DNA of 64,000 nucleotides from positions 19,963,640-20,027,639 of the forward strand of contig NC_135781.1 of assembly GCF_028453695.1 (NCBI RefSeq). Reading direction: 5' to 3'. The DNA is from Augochlora pura. Its lineage: Eukaryota > Arthropoda > Insecta > Hymenoptera > Halictidae. Below are positions 44,931 to 56,560 of the stretch, one piece after another. Position 1 is the first letter of the stretch; each line of letters starts with the position of its first letter. Both the position numbers and the translations under genes were made by a program. The notes beneath the pieces are model-generated. The model had not been told where the DNA came from. It searched no databases and was given only the letters and a program-made list of their open reading frames with translations.

Positions 44931-47390
44931 ATCTACAATAAAATCCTGCGACAGGAAACTTCATATGGCCTGTTCCAATGCCCCTCCTGCGATTAAAGGA
45001 CCGATTCGCAGATTTAAGATCCCCGAGGGCGATTGACGACGCGGTAATCGGTCACGCAACCGGAGATCACAATAGCCTCGGGTGGCGAGAATAAATGAAC
45101 CGTTTCTGATACGGCGAAGGGTGAAAGGAGTCCAGATAGGAAAAGCGACTTCCCGAGATCTCTCTCGCGGTATATACCCTCCAGTCAAAAGGGTTTATGG
45201 CGCGGACAGAAATCCCGCAGACAATGGCTGAATTAATTCCTTAAGGTCTAATCGGCCTGTAATGATCCTGATCTTGGTCGCTCGGTCGGGATGGAATTAG
45301 CTCAAGTATTCGAGATTACTGCCGTTCGTCACGTAATTAACGACGTTTCGGCTGATGATTTAAGGGTTCGGATCGCGAACCATCCGACCCCTGGACTTGG
45401 CCGCCCTTTGTTCCGAGCGAAATCGTGGGACGATGTTTCCGAGACGACTGCCAAGGATTCGTATGAATTCCAACGGCAATGAAACTCTGTTGTAATGCCG
45501 GCCATCGATGCCGACCGCTTCCAGGATAGATTACTCTCATATTACGGTTGCACAGGGTGTTCCACGGTTAGAGGACTAATTAATAAACCGACCCGGGTAT
45601 TATTGTCCGAGCGCCCTCTTCGGTTCCGGCGATGCTGAAAAACTATCTCGCCGTTTCGCCCTCGGAAAAACGGTCTATTATCTTCCGATCACGGAACTTT
45701 GTGCCCTCGTATCTCTCCCGTATAAAATAGAGGACACATTAATTAAGCCGGGGCTGTTGATGGGGATGCTGTCAGAGCGACGGCGTTAGTGGCGTTGCAA
45801 CGTATCGTAGCTCAAAGCGGTTTACAACCCCTGTAAATCCAGTCAGCAAGAACAATGGTCGCCTTAAATTTCTCGCGGGCCGCGCCGGCAATTTAAAGCC
45901 GTCCGATTCCGAGCGTCTTGGCGTTCAGGCGAACGAACGCTATCTGATGGACACGGGGAGCGGTGAAACCGGCTTTATTTTCCTATCGCCGCTGGATAAG
46001 ACGTGCCACCACGGATTCCCAGCAACTATATTCACCTTTTTGCACAAAGATCTCGATGCACGATCTCTGTTATGCCCTCAAATATCGATATTCGTTTGTC
46101 GAATATTTCAGGAACTTTGCTCGATAATCTGAGGAGCTATATGAAACGAATAAACAGCTTTTAAGATAATTGAAAATATATTTAAATCCATAATGCGCTT
46201 AACAGATTCGCGTGTGCAATGTTTGCGGGTTTAATCGCCACATAATCTTCCTTTATTAAACCGCATTTGTTATATGTTACATTATAATGTGTTCTGTACC
46301 GTTCAGCTTTTATACTAATTTAAACTAAGTCGTAGGAGCGGGAAACTTTGAGGAAATATTTTCGTCTACGAATAAAGAGTTGTTGAGAGCCTTGTCGATG
46401 GGTTCGCTCTCGGAGAACGTGAAATGTGGATGTCGGATGATGCCAATCCCAACCGACCGTCACAAATCTCACGTTCGATCTGCTCGAGATCGAACAATCT
46501 CTTATATTTTTCGATGCGGCCGCAGAGACTGATGCGAAGACTAGATTATGAGAGCGTTGTATAATCCTGCGAATCACTCGCGTAGAAACGTGACACATAC
46601 GAGCGACCCTCGTTAGCTGTCCCGGGGTAGAAAGCATCGATCCGACATTATACACGGGAGTAGAATTACACGCGCATAACGGGCGCTGCTTAGTCGCATT
46701 TGTTCGTGATTAGCTTGATTGAAGACGAACTATGGTATCGACGTCAGCGACAATGCCAGTTCGAAAGTTCTGCCGGGCAATGTCGGCAAATTGGTGAAAG
46801 GGTTGACTTCATACTGAAATTGAGAGGGGTTGGACGTCGCAGTACCCAACATCAGAAGGGCAGAGGCGGGATACGACGCTTCTGGGCTGTCGTGAACCCT
46901 GGGTGGAGCCACCGGTGTACTTGGCAGAGAGTGCTTTTCATCTCCGTAAATGGACCGGCGGTAAAGCAATTTTGGTACATTACCTATACCTGCTTTAACC
47001 CCCTCCCGCCTTTTCTGACAGACTCCGCCGGCCCTCCCCCTCGTCTTTCATCTTGCATCATCCGACTCACGATCGCGCGGGGAACGTTTGATTTCGATAG
47101 GAAACGTCGTAAAGGCATTTTAGGGGGAGCCGTATCACCATCAGAAACAAAAAAGTCGTCCCGACTTGGTCCGATAGAGAAACCGTTGCCTCTTTGTCGG
47201 CGGGCATGATTGTATCCCATTTTAAGCAGCTAAAGGGTGGCGTTGCGCCGCGCGACACTTCGATTTTCCCTGTCGGAAATTGTCATCTCGTCGGGGAAAC
47301 CGCTTCCTACCGACAAGTCCCATGGTTTTGTTCGGAACAAAATATTGGATGGGGGCTGGTGTACGCGAAGTAGGGAGTAGTTCGAACTAT
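44931..47390. other. long GC-rich region, no recognised exon
   Basis: This is the longest nearly continuous CpG-rich region, interrupted by an AT-rich dip at 46140-46320. The longest frame is 169 codons at 46700-47209 (+), opposed by a 111-codon minus frame at 46320-46655 and 78-79 codon minus frames. I recognise no domain in any. It contains no miniature elements, unlike the AT-rich surroundings, which fits either functional constraint or lack of TTAA targets. Confidence 0.4.
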
Positions 47391-48010
47391 TGATTTACTG
47401 TTTTCGTATTTGTGTAATTCGTATTTCAAGTTTCTTAAGATGCAAATTTAAATACATGTCACACTGCGAATCATTACGGAAAATAGAAATTATCTTCATG
47501 AGTTGAAAGAAACATGAGTTAAGTAGTTTTCTTTATTTAATAATTTCAATCAGTTGAAAACGTACATAGATGCCATTCAATTGTCCAAATTGAATCAAAT
47601 CAATACAATTTTAACTGAGTTCATCTTCAAATATATTTCTAAAGCGTTTTTATTTATGTTTTTAAACCCTTGTGGCGCCATAGCCATCACAGTTACCATG
47701 ATTGGAAGTATTTCGAGTCTAGCAATTTCTTCAATGAAAACAATTTACATTTATATGCATATAAGTATCTAAACATTATCGACATAAGTATAGAATTTCA
47801 TTTCGATTTCACACAATGAGTCAGACCCAGCAAATTACGACATTAAAAGCATTTCGTGTTCACGAATTGTATCTCGAAAATTGTTTGTTTTACTTGGAAG
47901 ACATTTTTTTGTGTCAAGTGGCTTTGTCTCGCGTTCGTTTCTCACAGTCCACTTTAGCGCTGGACGGTTCTAGCATCAATAAAAAGATGATTTGTCATCG
48001 TTAAGAGACG
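47391..48010. other. AT-rich spacer, nothing seen
   Basis: AT-rich unique sequence with 62-72 codon plus frames that have no recognised motif. Confidence 0.5.
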
Positions 48011-48860
48011 TTTAAAATAAATACACGTGATTAGCCGGCGACGGCAGCTTTGAAACAGGCTTCCGGTTGGTTTCAGCGGCGGCGCTACGTCAGTGGCATT
48101 GCGCATCGATTTTCCCGGCATTAATTCGTCAAGTTCCGCGGGTTTTGGTAGCCGGTAAGCAGATTTCCACGGTTTCTTTCGGGCCGCGGAGAATTATCCG
48201 TGTCCCGTGAAACTCGTTGGCCGAATCGGCTTGCAGAGGGTTCCGTGGGGGCGTGCGGGGTCGTGCGGCCTGTGGGAGAACGGGAAACGACGGCAAACGA
48301 GCGTTGACGTGTGCCGGTGCCTTTCGTCTGGCTTCGCGAACGTTTACCCGTCCGGGCCGTAATTGCGGGGAAAAAATTCACGGAAAGGAAAATGTGTTTG
48401 CCCGGCCGTTTTGAGAGAACGCTCGTAAAATCGTCGCACGACCGAATGCAATCACGCTGGATTAAACGTTGATACCTTTCAGCTACGAGCCAATTCTCTC
48501 TGCGCTTGCCAGTCTCCGTTCCTTCTTGTTCGCTGGGGTAAATCTAACGCGGCGCCCGCAAACTGGGTCAACGGGATCCCACGATTTCACGGGTCGCTGA
48601 CATTTAAACAGCGATTCGATTGCGAACAAGATTTTTGAATTGGATGCGGACGGAATTAAAGGCGGGCCAGTCCGCGTCGAAATATTCGGTGGCTCAGAGT
48701 TTCGGCGATATTTGACGTTCCTATTCGACCAACCTCCCTCGGGGGACCTCGCTTTTCTGAACACTGACACCGGTGGCTAGAATAAATGTCTTAATTGGAC
48801 TTGGAAAGTCTCGCGTTCGCATACGTTCGATTTACCTTTCTCTCTCGTTATTCTCCTGTT
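48011..48860. other. GC-rich island, no recognised exon
   Basis: CpG-dense. Minus frames of 86 and 95 codons (48121-48381, 48483-48770) and a plus frame of 65 codons. The minus frames are Arg/Ser/Thr/Pro-rich without known motifs. Confidence 0.45.
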
Positions 48861-49535
48861 CCTTGTTTTTGAGAAGCAATTTTTCAGACTGATCGTTTTG
48901 ACTTTCCACGTTCTTTCGATAAGCCGTTCGAAAATTTTTGGAACAACTTCAATTGACGTAATTTTTCAAAATTACTTCTAGTCGACCTTAGAATTGAACA
49001 ACTTTGCTTGTAATAGTTTCCTCGTATTTACCAAGCCTAACTAACGAGGTAAAGCAACGATGTTGCGGTTCGAAAAGTACACGCTCGTTTGGAATTTCTT
49101 AAAGACGAACAATACAAGACCCGTCTCTCTCGGGTCATTTTCAAACTAAATAAATCAATATTTTTACCAATTCAAATCAATTTATTCTTCTAACAAATCC
49201 ATGAAAATTTTAGCAATTTTGTTATTATAAACGCAACTGGGAAGTTAACAATGGTCACAGTAATTGCCTCTTTAATCTTTCCTAAACAATATTAGTTTTT
49301 CCAACGCACCCAAAGCGAAAGTATATTTCTAATGATAAAATGTATAATGTTATTCATGCGTTGCTAATATAAAAAACGCCTTCATGCTCACGCTGTCTTT
49401 CAATAAGAAAATGTTCACAACGTAACAAACAACTAAAGCCTGTCAGATTTTTTCAAAAATTTTCAAAGATTCTCTGTCAAAAAATTCTCTAATATTTGCG
49501 ATCATGCGTGAAGATCCTTTTGGTCGTCGGTGTAT
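48861..49535. other. AT-rich spacer, nothing seen
   Basis: AT-rich unique sequence leading to the element at 49536. No frame or repeat noted. Confidence 0.5.
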
Positions 49536-50481
49536 ATGGATCGTTTATTTTGAAAGTGATGTATGTCCATTTTCTCTTGTTCCGAGTAAATTAAAGGTTA
49601 ACATATCTGTTAATTAAAAAATTTAGGAAAATTATATGAAGTCTGGCAATGTTGTAACAGTCTGTCTACTGTTTTATGAATATGTAATTTGGTTATGTTT
49701 TAGGCATATTTTACTAAACTGATGTATACTTACAGGATGCAAATGGATTTACACCACTTTCAAAATTAGACAATTGTAAAAATCGAAATTTCAATTTTGA
49801 CACGACATAAAATGGAAGTAGTATTTTTAATTTTAGACGCTAATTACATTGTTAAAATTACAAGATATTGATAGTATTTACTTATGCTCTGCACGTGGCA
49901 GTGTTTTGAAAGATGCATGATGCACTGGAAGTATAGAATGTAATAACTGCTTGATGTCTTTATATTTTTCATAAGTAATAGGCCTGGCATCTTGATATAA
50001 AGGCGCCAGGGCGACTTTTTAAAATTTTAGCGGTCTTCCAGGACATGTAGGTAATAAATTTATAGTTTTAAATTCTTTGTCCTTCATCGATGTTTTATAT
50101 AAAATAGTGTATCGTGGACTTTTGAGAAAACTCATCCAACATATTTGCAACTAATTTACCTGTTCTCCATTAGTGTTTTTTTCTTATCTGTTTTTTAATC
50201 GCATTTTGAAGATTTTTTATTGAAAAACAGGCTACTGATCGGCAACCATCTGCTAAGCCACCTACCTTTGTCAATTGGACTTACACCACTTTCATAATCA
50301 ATGATTATGCAATTTCATTTACCGACCAATTTTAAATTGTACAAAATAGGGGAATTTTTTAAGAAACTAAACAAGGACTAGTTATACATACAAAATTTAC
50401 ATTAAATTAAGCATGAATTACGTGATATCCGATTTTTTTTTTAAATGGATTTACACCGATTCCAAAATAAACGGTCCATAT
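49536..50481. mobile_element. possible DNA transposon of about 950 bp with imperfect inverted ends
   Basis: The left end (49536-49573, ATGGATCGTTTATTTTG then AAGTGATGTATGTCCAT) is the imperfect inverse of the right end (50443-50481, ATGGATTTACACCGATT then CCAAAATAAACGGTCCAT). TA dinucleotides sit just outside or at both ends, as expected of Tc1/mariner-type targets. The core word GGATTTACACCACTTTC also occurs inside at about 49744-49775 and, as GGACTTACACCACTTTC, at about 50278-50305. Part of the interior (49620-49990) recurs diverged at 12640-13040. There is no transposase frame, so it is non-autonomous or decayed. Confidence 0.5.
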
Positions 50482-51100
50482 AACGAAAATAAGTATTGTA
50501 TAAAATGATGCCGGACTGAACCAGCAAAGATGGTTTATCGTTAAGGGATGGAACACGTGTACCTCGTAAAGTCCTATCGTTTGGCAGAAGCCGCTTAAAC
50601 GCCTCGTAAAGGCAACAGAGTCCTTTCGTAGACATATCTGCCGGCAGAAGGTCTCGACCGGCGGAGGTATCGGCTCGAGGCAAAATTCAACCCCTCGTTC
50701 GCGGGGGTGTCGCGAGAGTTATTGCGAGACGGCGCAGCTTATCATCGCGTCGTACAAAGGCCGTTTATCATACGGCGAAATTGTTACGTCGACGGGTACC
50801 GATTCGTCGCGGGGGCGAGACCGAACGTTGGGGAGTACGGGGGTGGCCGATGGGGGGTGACTTTCCTCTGCACACTTTGCGGTCGCGAGGTGGGGTGGTC
50901 GCAGCTTTTGTCGCGTTGCACAGACGCGTAGAAAAGAAGAGGCAGGGGCTGGTTTTGCGAGCGCATTGTCGTCGGCCGCGTTGTCCTTCGTCTTCCGCGT
51001 AGATTGCCACCACCCTTTCTGCCATTTCCATAATAAACGTCATGGTTTCGAGGTCCCGTTGTCTCGATTTTACACGTCACGGGCCATCCGAAGTGATTAC
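50482..51100. other. GC-rich island, no recognised exon
   Basis: CpG-dense. Frames of 73-98 codons on both strands overlap between 50707 and 51080. No known domain. Confidence 0.45.
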
Positions 51101-51308
51101 ACTGGAAAATGAAGATTTTGGTAATATATTATTTTATCTGGCTGGACGTTGTTTTTAATTAAGCTTATTTGCTTGTAAAAACTTATTATTCGCTTATTCG
51201 CTCGTTCTTCTTTGGAATCAATTTTAGTTGTAATTATTTTTCTTAATGAATGTTTTATTTGTACAGGATGTCATGTAAAGAGTGGTACAAGGTACTAGAC
51301 GTAAATAA

Positions 51309-51625
51309 TTAACACTTTATCGACCGATAGCCTATAAACCGCCTTTTCCCGCTATTCGGTAGCCTGTGAATCGGCTATTATGACAACCAATAATTTTCTT
51401 CCTATTATTGAGATAAACGTGTTAGATTATAATACTGTAAGATGCAATATTATTATATAGTTTTTTAAATATTCGATACTTTTTGCAATTAATAAAATAA
51501 ATGAAATAAAAACAAAATGAATTAAGTGTATCAAATAAATATTGTTTGATCTTAATCCTAAGAGAATATAAAAATGATAATAAACAGGAGAAATGTTTAT
51601 AGCCGAATGGTCGGTAAAGTGTTAG
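51309..51625 (+). mobile_element. TTAA-flanked miniature element, family B copy 3
   Basis: TTAA (51309-51312) is followed by CACTTTATCGACCGATAGCC. The right end reads TGGTCGGTAAAGTG and TTAG (51622-51625). It shares most of its length with 34331-34614 and adds an extra segment near the right end (TTGTTTGATCTTAATCCTAA and following) that is also seen in the copies at 25379 and about 53865. It is the longest intact copy at 317 bp. No frame. Confidence 0.8.
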
Positions 51626-51855
51626 GATAAAAATATGGTATCACTGCTCCTGCTCTAGTATTATATGTATCTAAAAGTAGACTTGGTCGCTCATGATCAG
51701 ACCAGCTGATTGCTATTCAATAACTTCGCTTTGAATTATAATAAAAAAGATTGTATTCTACATTGACATAACACTTTGTGTATTATCTGCTACAGTTTTC
51801 GTCTGTTTAAACGACTTCAGCTGTCTATACGAGTTTTATGTTTGTTCATTAGTTT
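51626..51855. other. AT-rich spacer, nothing seen
   Basis: Short unique AT-rich stretch between two miniature elements. Confidence 0.4.
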
Positions 51856-52105
51856 CTGAACCCTTTTTCGTACTTTAACGAATCAGATTCGTGACAGAGA
51901 TTTCTAATAACAAGTTGTTAGATATAAATATTGTTCCATTCCTTTACGACAGAATCAAATTTCATTCTCTTGTTACCAATATTTAACCATTCGAATGGAC
52001 GTAAATACATAATAAATATAAAGTTTCCTTTTCTTCAAAGAAATTATTGCGATTGAAAAAGTTCTAATCATTGTCATTATAAATATAATGGTACGTTGAA
52101 ACTAT
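51856..52105 (+). mobile_element. family A copy 4 (decayed ends)
   Basis: TGAA (51856-51859, decayed from TTAA) is followed by CCCTTTTTCGTACTTTAACG, then AATCAGATTCGTGACAGAGA. The interior matches 4742-4989 (GTTAGATATAAATATTGTTC, TTGTTACCAATATTTAA, AAATTATTGCGATTGAAAAA). The right end (GTACGTTGAAACTATT) has lost the terminal GGGG and TTAA. It is an older copy, and the right boundary is approximate. Confidence 0.65.
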
Positions 52106-53598
52106 TGCCATTTTCTTACCAAACATTTATTATTCCTGAATTGTGATAGTGCCTTAAATAGAATAGAAAAATATTGTTTCGTTTTATAGATATATAAATT
52201 AATTCAATTAATAAACATTTTCGAATACTTTATACACAAACAGTCGAGTTATTGGGTATTCGTTATTAGTTAAAGTTAACATAGTACATCCTCGATTTGA
52301 ATATTAATACACACCATCATCGTGCAAATTTAATAGTTTGTCATATTCAGACATATATGTAATTACACTGCTGACCTCATGCATTTATGATAAACATAAG
52401 TAAACGGGCTATTAGGAAACAATAGGATTACAAAAATTAAGAGATATCAATTTATTACTATCCAATAAAATTGTTCAAGAAAAGAAGTTCGTAATTGGTC
52501 GTTACATAATTTTTACATAAAAATCCACAGTCTATTTATCACGGTGTCTCGCAATTCCCAGAAAATCCGCGTAACTCATATCTTCGCATCTAACCATTTC
52601 CCACGCCACCTCTAGCAGAAACATAACAGCTGGAATTTTCCTTTAGGATTTTAATTACAGCAGAAACATTACACTTGGTTTCCCCTTTACGGGGGTTCCT
52701 CGGACGCCGGTGCTCCATGGTTTGTGCGTTCCAGTTGCCGAGCAGGCCGTGCACAATTTTCAGTAACGACTGCACGAAATCCGAGCGGCGAGACCGCGAA
52801 AGCAATAACTCGGCCGCGCCGTGATTCGGACAATAGCGGTGTTGATTAGTCGCTCCCTTTAAGGGCGCAAATTCCTCGAAGAGCTGTCCGTCTCCGGCTG
52901 AAGGGCCTGCGGTATCGCTATTTCGTAACTCGAAGTGGTCGTGAAGGACCTCCGCTTACACGGGACGCGGTTCTAGCATCGGCCTCGAGGGATCGGTTCC
53001 TCCTTCGAGATGGCTAGGCCCTCCGGCCCCGGCAACCATGACTTCGCACCCTCCACCGCACATCCGGATTGTTAGGAGGATCCCCGGTTACGCGTTCTTC
53101 CCGCGTCCACCGAGGGAGGGGAGGGGGGGGGGGGGGGGTGCAAGTCTTTTCTTCGGCTTAGGGACCGGTCCAGTTCGAATTGAGATTACCTCGCGGCGGT
53201 CACGTTTTATTGCGGCCTTCAATCGTCGGCACGCGTGGTCCTTGAAATTTTTTCGAAGCGGCCACTCGACGCCTATCGTTGTCCACCGCGAGTTTTCTGG
53301 AACGTTCAATGTGTTCTAAAATATTCTCAATTCTTTCAGCTTTGTAAATATGTGCTATAAATACTTGTTGGTGAATGCAAGTTTTAAATACTGCTTGTTG
53401 ATGGATTATGAACATTGTCATCTTTCAGAAACTGTTCATGTTCTACGCGATAAGAAGGACCTCTCCAGGACGTCATGTATTTCTACAACCATTATATACA
53501 AGGTTCTATGTTAGGAACCTATTTGATTAGAATTTTTACAAAATTTCGTTTGGAAGCTGAGACTAAGTTGAATTTTATATAATTCGTATGTTAAGGAG
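52106..53598. other. AT-rich spacer then GC-rich island with G16, no recognised exon
   Basis: AT-rich to about 52550. The CpG-dense part (52550-53330) has opposed frames of 71-93 codons, with no known domain. AT-rich again afterwards. Confidence 0.45.
53123..53138. repeat. G16 homopolymer
   Basis: Sixteen consecutive G bases after GGGAGGGGA, inside a GC-rich island. With the neighbouring G runs it has the form of a potential G-quadruplex sequence. Confidence 0.85.
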
Positions 53599-53665
53599 TT
53601 AACACATTGTACTATGATTTCTTTTACAGTTGCTTAGAATTGCTACACTTTATTCACCCATCAAT
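53599..53665 (-). mobile_element. family E terminal fragment
   Basis: TTAA (53599-53602) followed by CACATTGTACTATGATTTC and TTTTACAGTTGCTTAGAATT matches the inverse of the right end of family E copy 1 (CCCCTTGCACTACGATTCC, then TTTCGCGCTGTGTTGATTAG). The match fades after about 60 bases and no second end is seen. A truncated or decayed copy. Confidence 0.5.
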
Positions 53666-53864
53666 TAGGATACGATGAGTGAAATACGATGAGATAGTAA
53701 AAAGTGCGACAAATTTCAATTTAATTTAGCGACTTTAATATAATTATATTAAATAATTCTTATATAATACAAAATTAATTAACAATATATAATTGGAATA
53801 GTCTTACATATCCAAATGAAACCAAAAATAGTTTATAATACTACTGCAGTAAGTTTATAATACC

Positions 53865-54269
53865 ACTGTCTCTATAAATCAGTTGTTATGACAACCAATA
53901 AATTGTTATCTATTATTGAGATAAATATGTTAGATTTGATTGCTGTAAGCTCCAATATTATTATTCTTCAATATTATAATTTTTAAAATATGAAACACAT
54001 TTCGCAATTAAGAAAATAAATAAAATAAAAATAAAATTAAAAATTTGTCACTGAGCTACTGTAAGTTTTAATATTATTATATAATTTTTTAAATATTAAA
54101 TACCTTTCGCAATTAATAAAATCAATGAAACAAATATAAAATAAATAAAATAGACGAAATAAATACTGTTTAGTGTTAATCTCAAGAAATTATAAAAATG
54201 TTAGTAAATTTAATTGTAGTGTAATAACAAAAATGTTTACGGCCGAATGACCGATGAATAAAGTGTTAG
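53865..54269 (+). mobile_element. family B copy 4, decayed left end and internal duplication
   Basis: The left end is lost, but TATAAATCAGTTGTTATGAC and ACCAATAAATTGTTATCTAT match the interior of copies at 34331 and 51309. The right end reads GGCCGAATGACCGATGAATA then AAGTG and TTAG (54266-54269). A segment of roughly 110-120 bp running from CTGTAAG through TTTCGCAATTAA is present twice in tandem (about 53940-54030 and 54058-54130), making this the longest copy. No frame. Confidence 0.65.
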
Positions 54270-55004
54270 TATGGTTTAAAAGGTACCATCAACCTATCAT
54301 TTCAATTATATACATATTGAAAACGTATTTCCTCGACTTTCTCCCGCGTAAATAATTATGACAGACTATAGAGCGAATCTCGAAAAACGGTATCGTTGCT
54401 CGTGAACGTCATTTTTAGGAGGGTAAGCGCGATTAATCATTGCATAATAAAAAAAATATAGGGGAGGGAACGTCGTTGGTCACGGTCCTGGTAAAATATG
54501 TAACGGATGCGCCCGCGAGTGCAGTCGAGTCTCTCGTTCACCGCATGCACTGTTCCCGGCCGTATAAATAACGGTGGCAAGAAGAGCCGCGCGTATATGC
54601 AAGAAAACCGTCCCGCAGACGACGCAAAACACACGTGCTGGAAACCGAGACGTGTACCGGGTACCGGTAACGGTGCCCGCTCACAGGAAATCGTAATCTA
54701 TATTTTATATCGGCCGGAACGAAAATATCGAGTGCGCCGGCAGCCTCGTCGAGCTTTTTCGCGCCGCGCCCGTATTTTCGATGTTACGGCCATTTGAAAT
54801 TCCTCCGAGCGTCAAAAGAGAATGTGCTCGATTTGTCGGTTTCGAATTCGACCGGAAAACTTAGTCGTACGATCCGTTATATCCTTGGCGACGTCTAATC
54901 TATGAATATTTATCGCCTCCTCGTAAAATAATTCTTCGCGCGCTTGGAGAACAACTCATCAATTTGTCTATTTCATACTTTCCTTGAACTCTTTTCTTAC
55001 TCTT
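54270..55004. other. small GC-rich island, no recognised exon
   Basis: CpG-rich from about 54330 to 54960. A 96-codon plus frame (54507-54797) and a 65-codon minus frame overlap. The plus frame is Arg-rich and has no known domain. GGGTACCGGTAACGGT near 54658 is a small palindromic patch. Confidence 0.45.
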
Positions 55005-55249
55005 TCAACCCTTTGCACTCGAGTGACGAGTCTGAGGCACCGCTAACATTATTCTATCACAATCCAAATTAATTTTGTATTAACAAAGTTTAGATTTAAA
55101 AGATTGTCAACTGTAAAACTATTGGCATTAGTCACAAGAATCAATTTCATATGTATAAAATACACTTTATCAGGTAAAATGGAAATACTATAAGCTAGAA
55201 GAATTTTTTCAGATTTATAGTTAAAATAGCTTCGAGTGCAAAGGATTAA
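55005..55249 (+). mobile_element. family C copy 4
   Basis: TCAA (55005-55008, one change from TTAA) is followed by CCCTTTGCACTCGAGTGACG. The right end reads GCTTCGAGTGCAAAGGA and TTAA (55246-55249). Inverted ends share CCTTTGCACTCGA. It contains the CACTCGAGTG palindrome and matches 19092-19338 throughout. It is 245 bp with no frame. Confidence 0.8.
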
Positions 55250-56560
55250 TTACATATTCATTAACAGTATCGGGATATAATAATTAAAAATATCGTTCAG
55301 TTTGCACCTGGAAAAAAAATAGTGATTACATACATAAATATAAAGATACACATATTCTTCAAATATGAGTGAAAGTATCAAAAGTTATCCAATTAGCGTC
55401 TTGAAATTGCTTAAGAATTTGAATCAAAACAAGAAACGGAGACTATTTTAAATAGTTTGTTAATATCTCCAGTTAAGTATTTACAATAGTACCTATAAAG
55501 TTGATATTTGATTTCATTGGGATCTAATTTACGATTCCAACTCTCTTAAACGCTTGGGATCGAATTTACAATTCCAGCTCCCTCGTAAACACGTAAGTTA
55601 TTTGATCCAATTTCAAGAGGATATTCCGTTTAAAATTTTACCCGCACATTAACAAGAATCGCTGCGCATCAATTTTTCAGTTACAAGCCGCGTTCGTATC
55701 CGGTGTTTGCGAGATACAATTTCTGTTTCGCGGATATGTAGTAGATTTCCCGGTGATTCAGAATATTCGTGTTTCCGACAAGGTTATATTAACGCTCGGC
55801 GAATTCGAAGAATATTAAGGGCAGCCCGGTGAAAGGATTCTGCTTAGCGCTCAAAGACCGGTCGCGTTTCTCGCAATTTTGCAGCTATTTCATTCGCGAG
55901 GCGAAGGAAAACGGAAAGATGAGGGGCGACGGCGGGAGGAGGGGGGGGATTATTCGGTGTTCTTGCGCTTCATTCGAGAACCTAAATCTCCTCCGGTTTA
56001 ATAGCTTCCCTTTTCCTTGGTTATCTCGTGATTGATCGCAAAGAGACGGACCCCTTCTGCGCTCTGTTCCTAACGTAGCTGAAAGTTGAATTCAAAATGC
56101 TGCGAGAGCCTGGAATCCTAGAAACGAACCGCGTTAAACCGTTCGTTTATTCTGGCCAGATTACTCGCGCGCCTCTCTCCCGCGTTGCTCTTCCCGCTTA
56201 GCGATGTTGCTGCTACGTCTTGAACGTAATTTAACGTTAAACGTGAACTCCGACAAATTCGCATCTCCTTACAACGGCGCCGTTTGTTACGCTCGGAGAA
56301 TTCGGCTCGGTGAAACACCGTGGATTTTTACGGAATCCCTTGGAGCGTTGCGGATCGATCTCATCGGGCTGGGAGAAATTCTTTATCCGAGACGAACTTC
56401 TACGGTTGTCCCACTTATAATTGGTTATGGGAGCGTAATGAAACTAGGCTGCTATCTATGCGATCTTTTCATTCGATTCTTCTTTTGTGATCCGATTTGC
56501 CGTGGCATTCTTGCTCGTCTTTATCGATTCTCCTAACTGTGGAGTACATCGTTCTCCTAT
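55250..56560. other. AT-rich spacer then GC-rich island, no recognised exon
   Basis: AT-rich to about 55640, then CpG-rich. A direct repeat of a phrase containing GGGATCTAATTTACGATTCCA and GGGATCGAATTTACAATTCCA (two units about 53 bases apart, 55530-55610) is present. A 110-codon plus frame at 56204-56536 is unrecognised. Confidence 0.45.

Noticed and set aside
46700..47209. 169-codon plus frame as a gene
   Set aside because: It lies in CpG-rich DNA where stops are scarce, is Arg/Gly/Ser-rich, matches no family I know, and is opposed by minus-strand frames of 78-79 codons.
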